A stretch of DNA of 64,000 bases from positions 3,155,925 through 3,219,924 of the forward strand of contig CP141729.1 in assembly GCA_035621215.1 (NCBI GenBank), given 5' to 3'. This document shows, piece by piece, positions 17,983 to 26,107 of the stretch. Positions within the stretch are counted from its first letter, which is position 1, and each line of letters opens with the position of its first letter. The notes beneath the pieces were generated by a model that was given only the letters and a program-made list of their open reading frames with translations, was not told the origin of the DNA and ran no database searches. The stretch is from Oscillospiraceae bacterium MB08-C2-2. Its GTDB lineage: Bacteria > Bacillota > Clostridia > Oscillospirales > Ruminococcaceae. The position numbers and the translations under genes are program-made.

Positions 17983-18885
17983 ATGTACGAGGATTTTTTC
18001 AGCAGTCCACCTACATGGCACAGACTATGCAGGGCTATTGAAGATTTAAAGGAATCCCACAAAAGCCTGAAAGTATTTCCCATAGGGAAATCTGTGCTGG
18101 GGCGGGATATTACAGCCCTTTCGGTGGGTAACCCCATGAATGCAGTGCTGTTTGTCGGTTCCACTCACGGTATGGAATGGATTACCACCCTGCTTCTTCT
18201 GAAATTCTGTGAAAAGCTGCTCCAAAGCCTAGAAAAAGGCGGCGAGCTGGCTGAAATTAATGTAGCGAAAGCACTGCGCCAGCGGTCATTGGTGATTGTG
18301 CCCTGCCTGAATCCCGATGGGGTGGAAATCTCCCTCACCGGTTCACAAAGTGCCGGTGAACTGGCGGATTTTGTGGAAAGCATCTCAGGAGGGGATACTC
18401 TCCCTTGGCAGGCAAACAGCAGGGGTGTGGATATCAACCACAATTTTGATGCAGGCTGGACTGTTTTGCAGGAAATGGAGCGGGCGGATGGCATTACCGG
18501 CCCAGCACCCACACGCTTTGGCGGTGAGCACCCCAACAGCGAGCCGGAAACCCAGGCCATTACCACCTTTTGCATGACCTATCAGCCACGCTCCCTGTAT
18601 TCTTTCCATTCCCAAGGGGAGGAAATTTATTACCGCTATGGGGATAGAACCCCCTGTCGAAGCCAGATGATGGGCCAGATTTTGGCCAGCTCCTGCGGAT
18701 ATACCCTCACCTCACCAGCAGGGCTTGCCTCCCATGGAGGGCTGAAAGATTGGTTTATCCAGACCTTTGCCCGCCCGGGCTTTACCATCGAGGTCGGAAA
18801 AGGGAAGAACCCTCTGCCGATCGAGGACTTCCGACCTCTTTACAGCCGCTTGGAAGAAATGCTGATGATTGCTACTCTCTTATAA
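17983..18885 (+). CDS. M14-family zinc carboxypeptidase
   Basis: A 300-residue metallopeptidase of family M14. Zinc ligands: His and Glu in STHGMEW (near residue 63) and a later His in the FHSQGEE segment; the catalytic Glu is in GFTIEVGKGKNPLP near residue 265. RGVDINHNFD is the substrate-binding Arg/Asn block. Without a signal peptide it is probably cytoplasmic, so it may cleave gamma-D-glutamyl-diaminopimelate peptides in wall recycling or sporulation, as relatives do. It is divergent from the NUDIX gene; the ATG follows GAGGTCGGGGAG. Confidence 0.87.
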   Translation: MYEDFFSSPPTWHRLCRAIEDLKESHKSLKVFPIGKSVLGRDITALSVGNPMNAVLFVGSTHGMEWITTLLLLKFCEKLLQSLEKGGELAEINVAKALRQRSLVIVPCLNPDGVEISLTGSQSAGELADFVESISGGDTLPWQANSRGVDINHNFDAGWTVLQEMERADGITGPAPTRFGGEHPNSEPETQAITTFCMTYQPRSLYSFHSQGEEIYYRYGDRTPCRSQMMGQILASSCGYTLTSPAGLASHGGLKDWFIQTFARPGFTIEVGKGKNPLPIEDFRPLYSRLEEMLMIATLL

Positions 18886-18923
18886 AGCAGGGCATCAAAC
18901 CCTTTTGCAGGCCAATTCAGGAT

Positions 18924-18952
18924 AGAGCGTGCAGGAAGCATCTGCACGCTCT
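18924..18952. terminator. Hairpin between convergent genes
   Basis: AGAGCGTGCA and TGCACGCTCT form a perfect ten-base stem with a nine-base loop between the convergent peptidase and ruvX genes. The T-run is weak, but position and stem suggest a shared terminator. Confidence 0.65.
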
Positions 18953-18980
18953 ATTCTTTAGGAGGAAATATGCCGCCGGA

Positions 18981-19406
18981 TTAGCTTCTGGGGAAGTTCT
19001 TGCGATACTCCAAATAATTCTCCAGAATCAAGGTAGCGGCCACTGCATCCACGACAGCCTTACGTTTTTTGCCCCGGGTATCGGTGGTGTTCAGAATGCC
19101 ATGGGCAGCCACAGTGGTGCTTCTTTCGTCCCAAAGCTCCACAGGAACCTCTACCAGAGCGCCCAGAGCCTTAGCGAAGGCTTCGCACTTTTGGGCTCGC
19201 TCACCCACTGTGTTGTTCATGTTCTTGGGGTATCCCACAATAACCATCCCCGCATCGTATTCCACCACAGCGGCCGCCACCTTTTGCAAGGTGCTTTCCG
19301 GGTTGCGGTCGTGAATAACTCCGATGGGGGAGGCTAAAAATTCTGTACGGTCACAGCAGGCAAGACCGGTGCGGGCATCCCCCAGATCAACAGCCAGTAT
19401 CTTCAT
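18981..19406 (-). CDS. ruvX: Putative pre-16S rRNA nuclease / Holliday junction resolvase YqgF
   Basis: A 141-residue RNase H-fold protein of the YqgF/RuvX family, implicated in 16S rRNA 5' end processing. The catalytic acidic residues are visible in LAVDLGDARTGLA (Asp near 6 and 9), the VGYPKNMNNTVGERA block and ELWDERSTT near residue 93, with the final DAVAATLILENYL. Its ATG overlaps the stop of the upstream phosphatase gene (ATGA), so the two form an operon. Confidence 0.93.
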   Translation of the reverse strand: MKILAVDLGDARTGLACCDRTEFLASPIGVIHDRNPESTLQKVAAAVVEYDAGMVIVGYPKNMNNTVGERAQKCEAFAKALGALVEVPVELWDERSTTVAAHGILNTTDTRGKKRKAVVDAVAATLILENYLEYRKNFPRS

Positions 19407-20083
19407 TTGCAGCTTACCTCCCGGAATGGGCGCAGCACAGAGCTGGCCAAAGATTTTTCTTCCTCCGGCAGGTGGGAGGAATCGTTCATGTATTCCACAG
19501 AGATTGTGCCGTCATCCTGGTAGATGACGCAGGAAACAGCCGTGTTATCAAGCGGGGGAATTTGCAGATAATCGGGAACCTCCAAGCCGGCGGCATAGGT
19601 TAGATAACAGCGAATAGCACACCCATGAGAAACCACAGCAACCTCCTGATTGGGGTGAGCGGCGGCAATGGCATCCACAGCCTGTGCCATACGGTCATGA
19701 ACCTGATAGAAGGATTCCCCGCCATCGGCTCCTTGAAATTCGCCCGGATTTTCCCGGTAGAGGCGGAAAAAGCTCATATAAGGCTCCTTGGTGCAAAGGT
19801 CATCAATAAGCATATCTTCAAATATACCACCGTTAATTTCAATGATGCCCGGTTCCACAGCAGGAGTCAAGCCATTGTAACGGACCACTCCGGCGGCGGT
19901 TCCTTGGGTACGTTTGAGAGGGCTGGTGTATACAGCGTTTAGCGGAACATCCCGAAAACGCTCAGCCAAACGTCCTATTTGCTGGTGGCCAAGGGGCGTG
20001 AGATCCCGGTCAGTAAGCCCCTGAAAGCGATTTTCAAGATTCCCCTGAGCTTGTGCGTGGCGGATGAGATACAACTTGGTCAT
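19403..20083 (-). CDS. Histidine phosphatase family protein (phosphoglycerate mutase-like)
   Basis: A 226-residue protein of the histidine phosphatase superfamily. The catalytic motif is LIRHAQAQGNLENRFQG (phosphate-accepting His near residue 8), with the second conserved histidine in VVSHGCAIRCYL near residue 155. The partner motif TSPLKRTQGTA is also present. It could be an alpha-ribazole or sugar phosphatase; family membership does not fix the substrate. ATG at 20083 follows AAGGAGGAC. Co-transcribed with ruvX through a four-base overlap. Confidence 0.88.
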   Translation of the reverse strand: MTKLYLIRHAQAQGNLENRFQGLTDRDLTPLGHQQIGRLAERFRDVPLNAVYTSPLKRTQGTAAGVVRYNGLTPAVEPGIIEINGGIFEDMLIDDLCTKEPYMSFFRLYRENPGEFQGADGGESFYQVHDRMAQAVDAIAAAHPNQEVAVVSHGCAIRCYLTYAAGLEVPDYLQIPPLDNTAVSCVIYQDDGTISVEYMNDSSHLPEEEKSLASSVLRPFREVSCK

Positions 20084-20172
20084 AATGTCCTCCTTATATT
20101 CTTACCCAAAAAAGTTGAAATACAGTGCGGTTGGATGTATACTTATATACGGCCTATTCAAACAGGCCTATC

Positions 20173-20214
20173 AGTCAGTCGCAAGATCCTGACTTAAAAC
20201 AAAACTACGAAAGG
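20173..20214 (+). promoter_or_regulatory. preQ1 class I riboswitch upstream of queT
   Basis: The sequence forms a short stem AGTCAG/CTGACT (20173-20178 with 20189-20194) around the loop TCGCAAGATC, followed by an A-rich tail TAAAACAAAACTACGAAAGG. From memory this closely follows the preQ1-I aptamer of Thermoanaerobacter tengcongensis (loop TCGCAGTAAC, tail TTAACAAAACAAGG). The tail runs into the ribosome site GAAAGGA of queT, so ligand binding would hide it and reduce translation. The downstream gene being a queuosine-precursor transporter fits exactly. Confidence 0.85.
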
Positions 20215-20225
20215 ACTTATGCATT

Positions 20226-20789
20226 ATGGAAAAAAACAAAACCCGGCAAATGGCGGTCAGCGCCATGATCGGGGCGCTCTACACTGTTCTGTGCCTTGGC
20301 TTTGCCCCTTTTAGCTTTGGTGCTGTGCAGGTTCGTCTGGCGGAGGCACTCACACTTCTGCCCATTTTTTCTCCCTTTGCAGTGGTCGGTGTAACCCTTG
20401 GGTGCGCCGTTTCCAATCTGGTGGGAGCCATGACAGGAGCCAACATCCTTGGCCTTTGGGATATCCCCTTGGGTACGCTGGCAACCTTTCTGGCGGGCAT
20501 CTGCACTTGGAAGCTGCGGAACGTGCGGCTCAGTACCCGCTTTGGGAGCATTCCATGGCTGGCACCTCTGCCCCCGGTGCTGTTCAACGCACTGATCATT
20601 GGAGCCGAGCTAACGGTCATGATGACCAGCGGCAGTTGGAACACCGGCATATTCCTGATCAATGCTTTGCAGGTGGGAATCGGCCAGATTGTTTCGTGCT
20701 ATGCGGTGGGCCTGCCCTTTGCTGTAGTTCTTGACCGCACCGGGGTAGCCAGACGATGCTTCGGCCCAATCGAGCATAAGGCCGGATAA
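20226..20789 (+). CDS. queT: QueT family queuosine precursor transporter
   Basis: A 187-residue membrane protein of the QueT family, thought to be the substrate-binding (S) component of an energy-coupling-factor transporter importing queuine precursors such as preQ0/preQ1. The start MEKNKTRQMAVSAMIGALYTVL and the segment FGAVQVRLAEALTLLPIFSP are characteristic, and five to six hydrophobic helices are visible. A preQ1-I riboswitch overlaps its ribosome site. It is single, with a terminator behind it; shared ECF subunits must be elsewhere. Confidence 0.93.
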   Translation: MEKNKTRQMAVSAMIGALYTVLCLGFAPFSFGAVQVRLAEALTLLPIFSPFAVVGVTLGCAVSNLVGAMTGANILGLWDIPLGTLATFLAGICTWKLRNVRLSTRFGSIPWLAPLPPVLFNALIIGAELTVMMTSGSWNTGIFLINALQVGIGQIVSCYAVGLPFAVVLDRTGVARRCFGPIEHKAG

Positions 20790-20816
20790 ACGGGAGAGCA
20801 GACTCAAACATATTGC

Positions 20817-20856
20817 AGGCGGTATCAACGGGTTAGCCCGAAGATGCCGCCTTTTT
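20817..20856 (+). terminator. Terminator of queT
   Basis: AGGCGGTATC and GATGCCGCCT pair around an inner CGGGTTAGCCCG hairpin, followed by TTTTT. A clear intrinsic terminator. Confidence 0.85.
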
Positions 20857-20878
20857 AATAGACTTAATGATGTAGCGG

Positions 20879-21817
20879 CTAGAGAATAGCGTCGGTCAGC
20901 AGGATGATCAAAGGCAGAGTTACCAAGGTCATGGTGGTGGAAACCCCCACAATTTTAGCACCGGTTTCACTGTCGCCTCCAAAGCGGGCCGGCATCAGAA
21001 TGCAGGAAATCCCGCTGCCGCAGGAGCAGCAAATCACCGAGGCCAGAATGGCAATTCTTGCCGAAGAGGACCATTTGCCTATTCCCAGAGCCCATGCAAG
21101 GCCGATAACTGTCAACGGAATCACCAGAACACGCAGCAATGCTGCCCGATAGATCCGCCAGTCTGTGAGTGTTTCCCGCAGCTTGATCCGAGATAAAATC
21201 ACGCCGGTAATCACCATGGAAAGAGGCGCATTCACAACATAAAGGTTTTCCATAACAGCCTCGGGAATTGCAGGCAGCCGCAGGCCGGTAAAAAACAGCA
21301 GCATTCCCACTGCAAAACCGATCACGCCGGGGTTCCATAATAGTTTTTTGAAATTCAGCGTGGTTTTTCCGGAAAGAACGGAAGAAGAATAGGACCAGCT
21401 CAAAAGAACAAAAACGCCATTGAAGGCAGCGGCATAAAAAAGGCCCTCTGCACCAAGGGCGGCGGTGACAAGAGGAAAGCCGATAAACCCGCAATTGGAA
21501 AAAACTGTGGCCAAACGCTCGGCCCTGTATTGAACATCCTCCCGCTTGGGAATCGCAAGCGTTGCGATAACAATGGCAACGATGTGGAATACCACAGAAA
21601 ACCCGAAGGCAACCCAGAAGCCCTGCATCAATTCAGGCTCTTTATCACGGTGGAGAGATTTTATGGAAAGCAAAGGAATAATAACAATCAGCAGAAAATT
21701 GCAAAAGTTTTTAGCGGCTTCTAAGGTAATAATACCTTTTCGTTCGCATACAATTCCCACCGAAATAAGCAAAAACATAATCGCAACCTGCTGAGCCAGA
21801 ACCAGCGCCAGTTCCAA
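20879..21817 (-). CDS. AEC family transporter (auxin efflux carrier-like permease)
   Basis: A 312-residue membrane protein of the AEC family, whose bacterial members export or import small organic acids such as malate or malonate. About ten hydrophobic segments are visible in the characteristic 5+5 arrangement, including FCNFLLIVIIPLLSIKSL near residue 40 and SNCGFIGFPLVTAALG near residue 110. The start is TTG 21817 behind GGGGAGG. Substrate is unknown. No neighbour points to a pathway. Confidence 0.88.
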   Translation of the reverse strand: MELALVLAQQVAIMFLLISVGIVCERKGIITLEAAKNFCNFLLIVIIPLLSIKSLHRDKEPELMQGFWVAFGFSVVFHIVAIVIATLAIPKREDVQYRAERLATVFSNCGFIGFPLVTAALGAEGLFYAAAFNGVFVLLSWSYSSSVLSGKTTLNFKKLLWNPGVIGFAVGMLLFFTGLRLPAIPEAVMENLYVVNAPLSMVITGVILSRIKLRETLTDWRIYRAALLRVLVIPLTVIGLAWALGIGKWSSSARIAILASVICCSCGSGISCILMPARFGGDSETGAKIVGVSTTMTLVTLPLIILLTDAIL

Positions 21818-22152
21818 AGAAAGACCTCCCCAATGTTGTGTGGTTTACCTACTGCATATTATGGCCGATTAACTTAAAAACACAGTAGTGTTTTCAAGGC
21901 ATGGCGTATGCTGTGTGCCGCCTTTTGACAGCGTTAACCTTGCTGCATAGTCAATATTCCATAGGATTTTGATGTTGCTTGACTATATTGTACAGTAAAT
22001 CCGGATGAATCGCAATGCAAGGAATGTAGATAATTCACCGCCTGGAGTGGCTTTTTTTGTTTGTGTAGGCACAGAGAAGCAGCGCCTTTTTCACCGTTTT
22101 TCCTTGAATGACATAAAATAAGGTAAAAACATTTGAAAATGGAGAGGTTTTT
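21818..22152. other. Intergenic region between divergent genes
   Basis: About 335 bases without a convincing gene. It holds a small AAAACAC/GTGTTTT hairpin near 21878-21895 in the leader of the minus-strand AEC gene and A/T-rich promoter-like stretches, including TTGACTATATTGTACAGT near 21978. The ribosome site of the next gene (GAGAGG) lies at its right end. Confidence 0.5.
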
Positions 22153-22524
22153 ATGGATTATACGTTGGGAATCCTTCTGCTCCCGTTGGCCTGTATCGGT
22201 CTTGTGCAAATCTTTGGCTGGATGTCCGGCAGGCTGCAGCGCCCCCGCCAGCCCCGGCGGCAGAGCTATTATGTCATTCCCGTTTACAGCGGCAAGGAAA
22301 CGCTGGAGCAGAAGCTGCGCTACGAGCTTTTCAAAATTCGCTGGAGCTTGGATAGCGAAATACCCTATATTATTCTGGTGGATATGGGGATGGATGGCGA
22401 AACGCTGGATTTGTGCAACCGCTATATGGGGGATTCTCCCGGCTTTTTTCTGTGTGTCCCCCATGAGCTGGAGAACCTGCTGATGCAGCTGGATAATTTA
22501 CAAATACAGCAAAACAGGGTATAA
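22153..22524 (+). CDS. Small membrane-anchored protein of unknown function
   Basis: A 123-residue protein I do not recognise. It begins with one hydrophobic segment (YTLGILLLPLACIGLVQIFGW, about residues 3-22), then a basic stretch rich in R and P (RLQRPRQPRRQ), and a soluble C-terminal domain with YYVIPVYSG, LVDMGMDGETLDLCNRYMGD and an acidic end. The alternating beta/alpha pattern suggests a compact cytoplasmic fold. The ATG follows GGAGAGG. It stands alone, divergent from the AEC gene. A copy of the 47-base dispersed repeat follows. Confidence 0.65.
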   Translation: MDYTLGILLLPLACIGLVQIFGWMSGRLQRPRQPRRQSYYVIPVYSGKETLEQKLRYELFKIRWSLDSEIPYIILVDMGMDGETLDLCNRYMGDSPGFFLCVPHELENLLMQLDNLQIQQNRV

Positions 22525-22546
22525 TAATCGCAAGGCGCTTAGTATA

Positions 22547-22593
22547 CGTCCCATTTTTATGCCCGGCCTACAGCCATGGGCGATTGTACCATG
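22547..22593. repeat. Dispersed intergenic repeat, copy 2
   Basis: Matches 15374-15420 except for a handful of substitutions, among them changes in and around the hairpin loop (tatgg to tacag) and caatta to cgattg. As with copy 1, it lies just downstream of a gene. Confidence 0.7.
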
Positions 22594-22643
22594 AGGTGAA
22601 GGCAAAAGGTTTCGCCTTCTGCCAAAGAAGGCTTTTTTCTTTG

Positions 22644-22676
22644 ATAACTTTCTTTTACAGTTAAAAAGAAAGTTAT
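22644..22676. repeat. CTTTCTTTT-family hairpin, copy 1
   Basis: Arms ATAACTTTCTTTT and AAAAGAAAGTTAT form a perfect 13-base stem with a seven-base loop. Similar hairpins with the same inner stem but different outer bases occur at 39416-39446 and 39645-39677. Confidence 0.65.
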
Positions 22677-22698
22677 TGCCTGCACGGCATAAGCGCGA

Positions 22699-22731
22699 CT
22701 TACTTTTGTTTTAAGAAAAAAGAAAAGTAAG
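22699..22731. repeat. CTTTCTTTT-family hairpin, copy 2 (variant)
   Basis: Arms CTTACTTTTGTTTT and AAAAGAAAAGTAAG pair with one mismatch. It is followed by GCAAAAGAAAA, like the GCAAAGAAAAA behind the copy at 39416-39446. Confidence 0.55.
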
Positions 22732-22776
22732 CAAAAGAAAACTGCCTTTTTATTTCAGCCGGAGGCTGGAGGGGGT

Positions 22777-22802
22777 TCATGGGGGAACTAGTTCCCCCAT
22801 GA
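22777..22802. repeat. 26-base perfect palindrome
   Basis: The arms TCATGGGGGAACT are followed directly by their exact reverse complement, without a spacer. It could be a protein-binding site or a cruciform; it has no T-run and does not look like a terminator. Confidence 0.6.
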
Positions 22803-23057
22803 GGCGCTTTGTGGCTGGAGCTTGCGAATGCCACTTGCGCATTTTCCGCAGAAAATGCAAGCGCCTAAAAGGATGTGCCAGCCGTACGGCATGAGTGCGG
22901 AAGTGAAGAATACTCGCTCTGTAAAACCACAAATGACAATTCGATAAAGAATAGCAAGCCTTTTGTTTTTTTGAGAATATACCAGCATCTGCAAGAGCCA
23001 AGCAAGTGTGGGCAGTATCTTGCCTTACTAAATAGAAAAATCAAGGAGGTGGACCAA

Positions 23058-25295
23058 GTGGAGCCAAAGCTGGAAAAAATCACCGGCACCGTGGAAGAAA
23101 TCATCTTTACCAACGAAGAAAATGGCTTCACTGTCTGCCTGCTCAGTGATGGCCGGGAGATGATTACCGTTGTGGGTGAAATGCCGGGTGTTGCTGCCGG
23201 GGAACAGCTGACCGTAACCGGCCGCTACACCGCCCATCCCACCTATGGCACCCGTTTTAAGGCGGAGCTTTACGAGCGGGAGCTTCCGGCTACTTCCGCC
23301 GCCATCCTGAAATATCTTTCCTCCGGTTCCATTAAGGGCATCGGCCCTGCCATGGCCCGGCGCATTGTGGATGCCTTCGGCTTGGATTCTCTGCGCATTT
23401 TGGAGCAGGACCCGGAGCGGCTGAGCACTATTAAAGGCATCACTCTCAAAAAAGCGCAGGAGATATCCCAAGAATATAAGCACCTGTTTGGCATCCGGTC
23501 GGTGATGGTTTCGCTGGCTCAGTATGGCCTTGAACCCTCCATTGCCATTAAGGCATGGAAGCAGTGGGGCACCATGGCAGTGGATATCATACAGGAAAAC
23601 CCCTATGAGCTGTGCTGTGAGGCGGTGGGCCTTGGTTTTGAGCAGGCTGATGATCTTGCCATTACCCTTGGCACCCAGCCGGAAAGCGGCCGGCGGATTC
23701 AGGCTGGTTTGGAGCATGTTCTGCGCCATAACCTGACCAACGGGCATACCTGCCTGCCGTTGGACAAGCTGATTGCAACCGCTGTCCATCTGCTGGAGGT
23801 GCCCGATTATCTGGTGGAAGAGGCTGTGGAACGCAGCTCTGAGGATAACAGCCTGATTACCGATACGCTGGAGGGCAAGCGTTTTGTTTATCTGCCTGAG
23901 CTTTATGAGGCAGAAACCTATGCCGCCGGGCGTATTGGTATGATGCTCATTACAGCGGGCCCGCCCGGAAAAAAAACCTACGAAAACCAGCTCAACCTTT
24001 TGGAGGAAAAGCTGGGCATTCATTATGCCCGGCTCCAGCGTCAGGCGGTGCAGATGGCCCTGCAAAACCCGGCTTTTATCCTGACCGGCGGGCCGGGTAC
24101 CGGTAAAACCACCACCCTCAACGCTATTATCACGTTGTTGGAGGAAGCGGGGGAAAAGGTAGCGCTGGCGGCTCCTACCGGCCGTGCGGCTAAGCGGATG
24201 AGCGAAGTTACCGGACGGGAGGCCAAAACCATTCACCGACTGTTGGAGGTGGATTTCCGGGATCAGGAGGGCAAAAGCCAGTTCAAACGCAACGAGAAAA
24301 ATCCTCTCCGCCACGATGCCATTATTTTGGATGAGGTTTCCATGGTGGATACCCTGCTTTTTGCCTCTTTGCTCAAGGCCATGCGCCTGAGCTGCCGCCT
24401 AATTCTGGTGGGTGACCCAGATCAGCTCCCCTCTGTGGGGGCGGGCAATATTTTGCGGGATTTGATCGCTTCGGATACCATCCCCACAGTTCATTTGGAT
24501 GAGATTTTCCGGCAGGCTCAGAAAAGCGTGATAGTAGAGAACGCCCACAGCATTGTCCGGGGGGAGATGCCCAATCTGGCGGCAAGGGATGCGGATTTCT
24601 TTTTCCTGGCCCGCAGCAGCTATGATCAATCCGCCCAGACCGTGGTGGAGCTTTGTGCCAGCCGTCTGCCTAAGGCATATGGCTTTTCTCCGGCGGATAT
24701 TCAGGTGGTGGTTCCCAGCCGGGTGGGCGGCCTCGGAACGGTGGAGCTTAACCGTTTGCTCCAGCGCCAGCTGAACCCTCACGATCCCCTCAAGGGGGAG
24801 CAGCTTTTCGGAAGCACCCTGTTCCGTGAACAGGATAAGGTGATGCAGGTGCGCAACAACTACGACATTCCATGGAAGCGGGATGACGGCGAGGAAGGCG
24901 CTGGTATCTTCAATGGGGATATCGGCAGCATTGAGCTGGTGGATCGCCCCAGTCAAACCCTGCTGATCCGCTTTGAGGATCGTGTGGCCACCTACAGCTT
25001 CGAAATGGCCCATGAGCTGGAGCATGCTTGGGCGATTACCGTGCACAAAAGCCAAGGGAGTGAGTTTGAGGCGGTGGTCATGCCGCTGATGAGCTATCAT
25101 CCACGGCTTTATTACCGCAACATCCTTTATACAGCGGTTTCCCGGGCAAAAAAGATCATGGTTTTGCTGGGGCAGGCTCAAACTGTGGAGAAAATGGTTG
25201 CCAACCATAAAAAGGTGCTGCGCTATACCAATTTGGCTTCTTTTTTACAGGAGAGTGCTTTTAATTCTGCACACGCTCTGTCGGAGGAGCTGTAA
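23058..25295 (+). CDS. recD2: RecD2-type ATP-dependent DNA helicase
   Basis: RecD2 is a 5'-3' superfamily 1B helicase found in bacteria without RecBC, involved in repair and fork maintenance. The start GTG 23058 lies seven bases after AAGGAGG; a longer in-frame ATG at 22875 has no site. The 745 residues hold an N-terminal OB-like region (GTVEEIIFTNEENGFTVCLL), helix-hairpin-helix motifs (SIKGIGPAMARRIVDAFG near residue 90), Walker A TGGPGTGKTTT near 345, Walker B ILDEVSMVD near 420, VGDPDQLPSVGAG and the motif VI region VHKSQGSEFEAVV near 670. comF follows after one base, so the two are co-transcribed. Confidence 0.94.
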   Translation: MEPKLEKITGTVEEIIFTNEENGFTVCLLSDGREMITVVGEMPGVAAGEQLTVTGRYTAHPTYGTRFKAELYERELPATSAAILKYLSSGSIKGIGPAMARRIVDAFGLDSLRILEQDPERLSTIKGITLKKAQEISQEYKHLFGIRSVMVSLAQYGLEPSIAIKAWKQWGTMAVDIIQENPYELCCEAVGLGFEQADDLAITLGTQPESGRRIQAGLEHVLRHNLTNGHTCLPLDKLIATAVHLLEVPDYLVEEAVERSSEDNSLITDTLEGKRFVYLPELYEAETYAAGRIGMMLITAGPPGKKTYENQLNLLEEKLGIHYARLQRQAVQMALQNPAFILTGGPGTGKTTTLNAIITLLEEAGEKVALAAPTGRAAKRMSEVTGREAKTIHRLLEVDFRDQEGKSQFKRNEKNPLRHDAIILDEVSMVDTLLFASLLKAMRLSCRLILVGDPDQLPSVGAGNILRDLIASDTIPTVHLDEIFRQAQKSVIVENAHSIVRGEMPNLAARDADFFFLARSSYDQSAQTVVELCASRLPKAYGFSPADIQVVVPSRVGGLGTVELNRLLQRQLNPHDPLKGEQLFGSTLFREQDKVMQVRNNYDIPWKRDDGEEGAGIFNGDIGSIELVDRPSQTLLIRFEDRVATYSFEMAHELEHAWAITVHKSQGSEFEAVVMPLMSYHPRLYYRNILYTAVSRAKKIMVLLGQAQTVEKMVANHKKVLRYTNLASFLQESAFNSAHALSEEL

Positions 25296-25296
25296 G

Positions 25297-25992
25297 GTGA
25301 AGGCCGGGGTTTTGGCGTTTTTGGACCGTCTGGCCGGTGTGTTTTTCCCATACCGATGTGCCATCTGCGGGCAGGTGGTGGAATACGAAAAGATGTGCTG
25401 CCCTGCTTGTGAGGAGAAGCACCTTCCTCCGCAGGCGGCCGCTGAATCGGCTCAGCCTCCTCTTTCCGGGAGCCTGACCCTTTTTGATTATAAAGGGGAG
25501 ATTGTCCGGGCTGTGCTGGAAATGAAACGGCTGGCCGAGCGCCGTCAGGCCTGTTTTTTTGCCGGGCAGCTTGCTCTGGCTATGGAGGAGCACTGGCCGC
25601 AGATTTCTTTTGATCTGATAACCGCTGTGCCCCAAAGCACCGCAAGACGGCGAAACACCGGCCACAATCAGGCTCAAGTGCTGGCCCGAGAGCTGGCTGG
25701 GGAGATGAATATGCCCCAGTGTTATGATTTGCTCAGCCGCTGGGAAAAAAGCCTGCCGCAGCATAAGCTGACCGGAGAAGACCGCAAGCAAAATGCAGAG
25801 CTTTCCTATCGCTTGCTGCCCGGTGCATCTCTCCATGGCGAGCGGGTTTTGCTGGTGGATGATGTGCTGACCACCGGGGCCACTGCCAGTGCCTGTGCTG
25901 GTCGTTTGCTGGAGGCGGGCGCGAGTGAGGTGCGGGTGGTGGCGGTAGCCCAAACACTGCTCCAGTCGAATTGCGGCGTAAAAAGTCAATGA
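25297..25992 (+). CDS. comF: ComF family phosphoribosyltransferase-like protein
   Basis: ComF-family proteins are needed for DNA uptake in naturally competent bacteria and are also found widely elsewhere. The GTG at 25297 follows CGGAGGAG within the recD2 end and gives 231 residues. The N-terminal double zinc motif is CAIC and CPAC (about residues 18-36), and the phosphoribosyltransferase motif VLLVDDVLTTGATASAC lies near residue 185. The typical NTGHNQAQVLARELAG block is present. The recD2-comF pairing suggests a DNA-processing role, though competence itself cannot be inferred. Confidence 0.9.
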   Translation: MKAGVLAFLDRLAGVFFPYRCAICGQVVEYEKMCCPACEEKHLPPQAAAESAQPPLSGSLTLFDYKGEIVRAVLEMKRLAERRQACFFAGQLALAMEEHWPQISFDLITAVPQSTARRRNTGHNQAQVLARELAGEMNMPQCYDLLSRWEKSLPQHKLTGEDRKQNAELSYRLLPGASLHGERVLLVDDVLTTGATASACAGRLLEAGASEVRVVAVAQTLLQSNCGVKSQ

Positions 25993-26107
25993 GCCGGGGG
26001 AAAAGCTTGCAAAGCCCCCGGTTTTTGCCTATAATGAATGTAGATGCGGCAAATATACAGTGGTGCCGGCCGGTGGGCGGCCCACTGCACAATTAGGAGG
26101 CAGCAAC

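Larger units (their letters stand above)
22594..23057. other. Hairpin-rich non-coding region upstream of recD2
   Basis: This gap holds three strong structures: a 13-base perfect stem (22644-22656 with 22664-22676), a 14-base stem with one mismatch (22699-22712 with 22718-22731), and a 26-base palindrome at 22777-22802. No credible gene is present; an open frame starting at 22875 is only the upward extension of recD2. The right end carries the recD2 ribosome site. Confidence 0.6.

Noticed and set aside
22875..23057. N-terminal extension of recD2 from ATG 22875
   Set aside because: No ribosome site there, while AAGGAGG lies at the right distance before GTG 23058, where family similarity begins.
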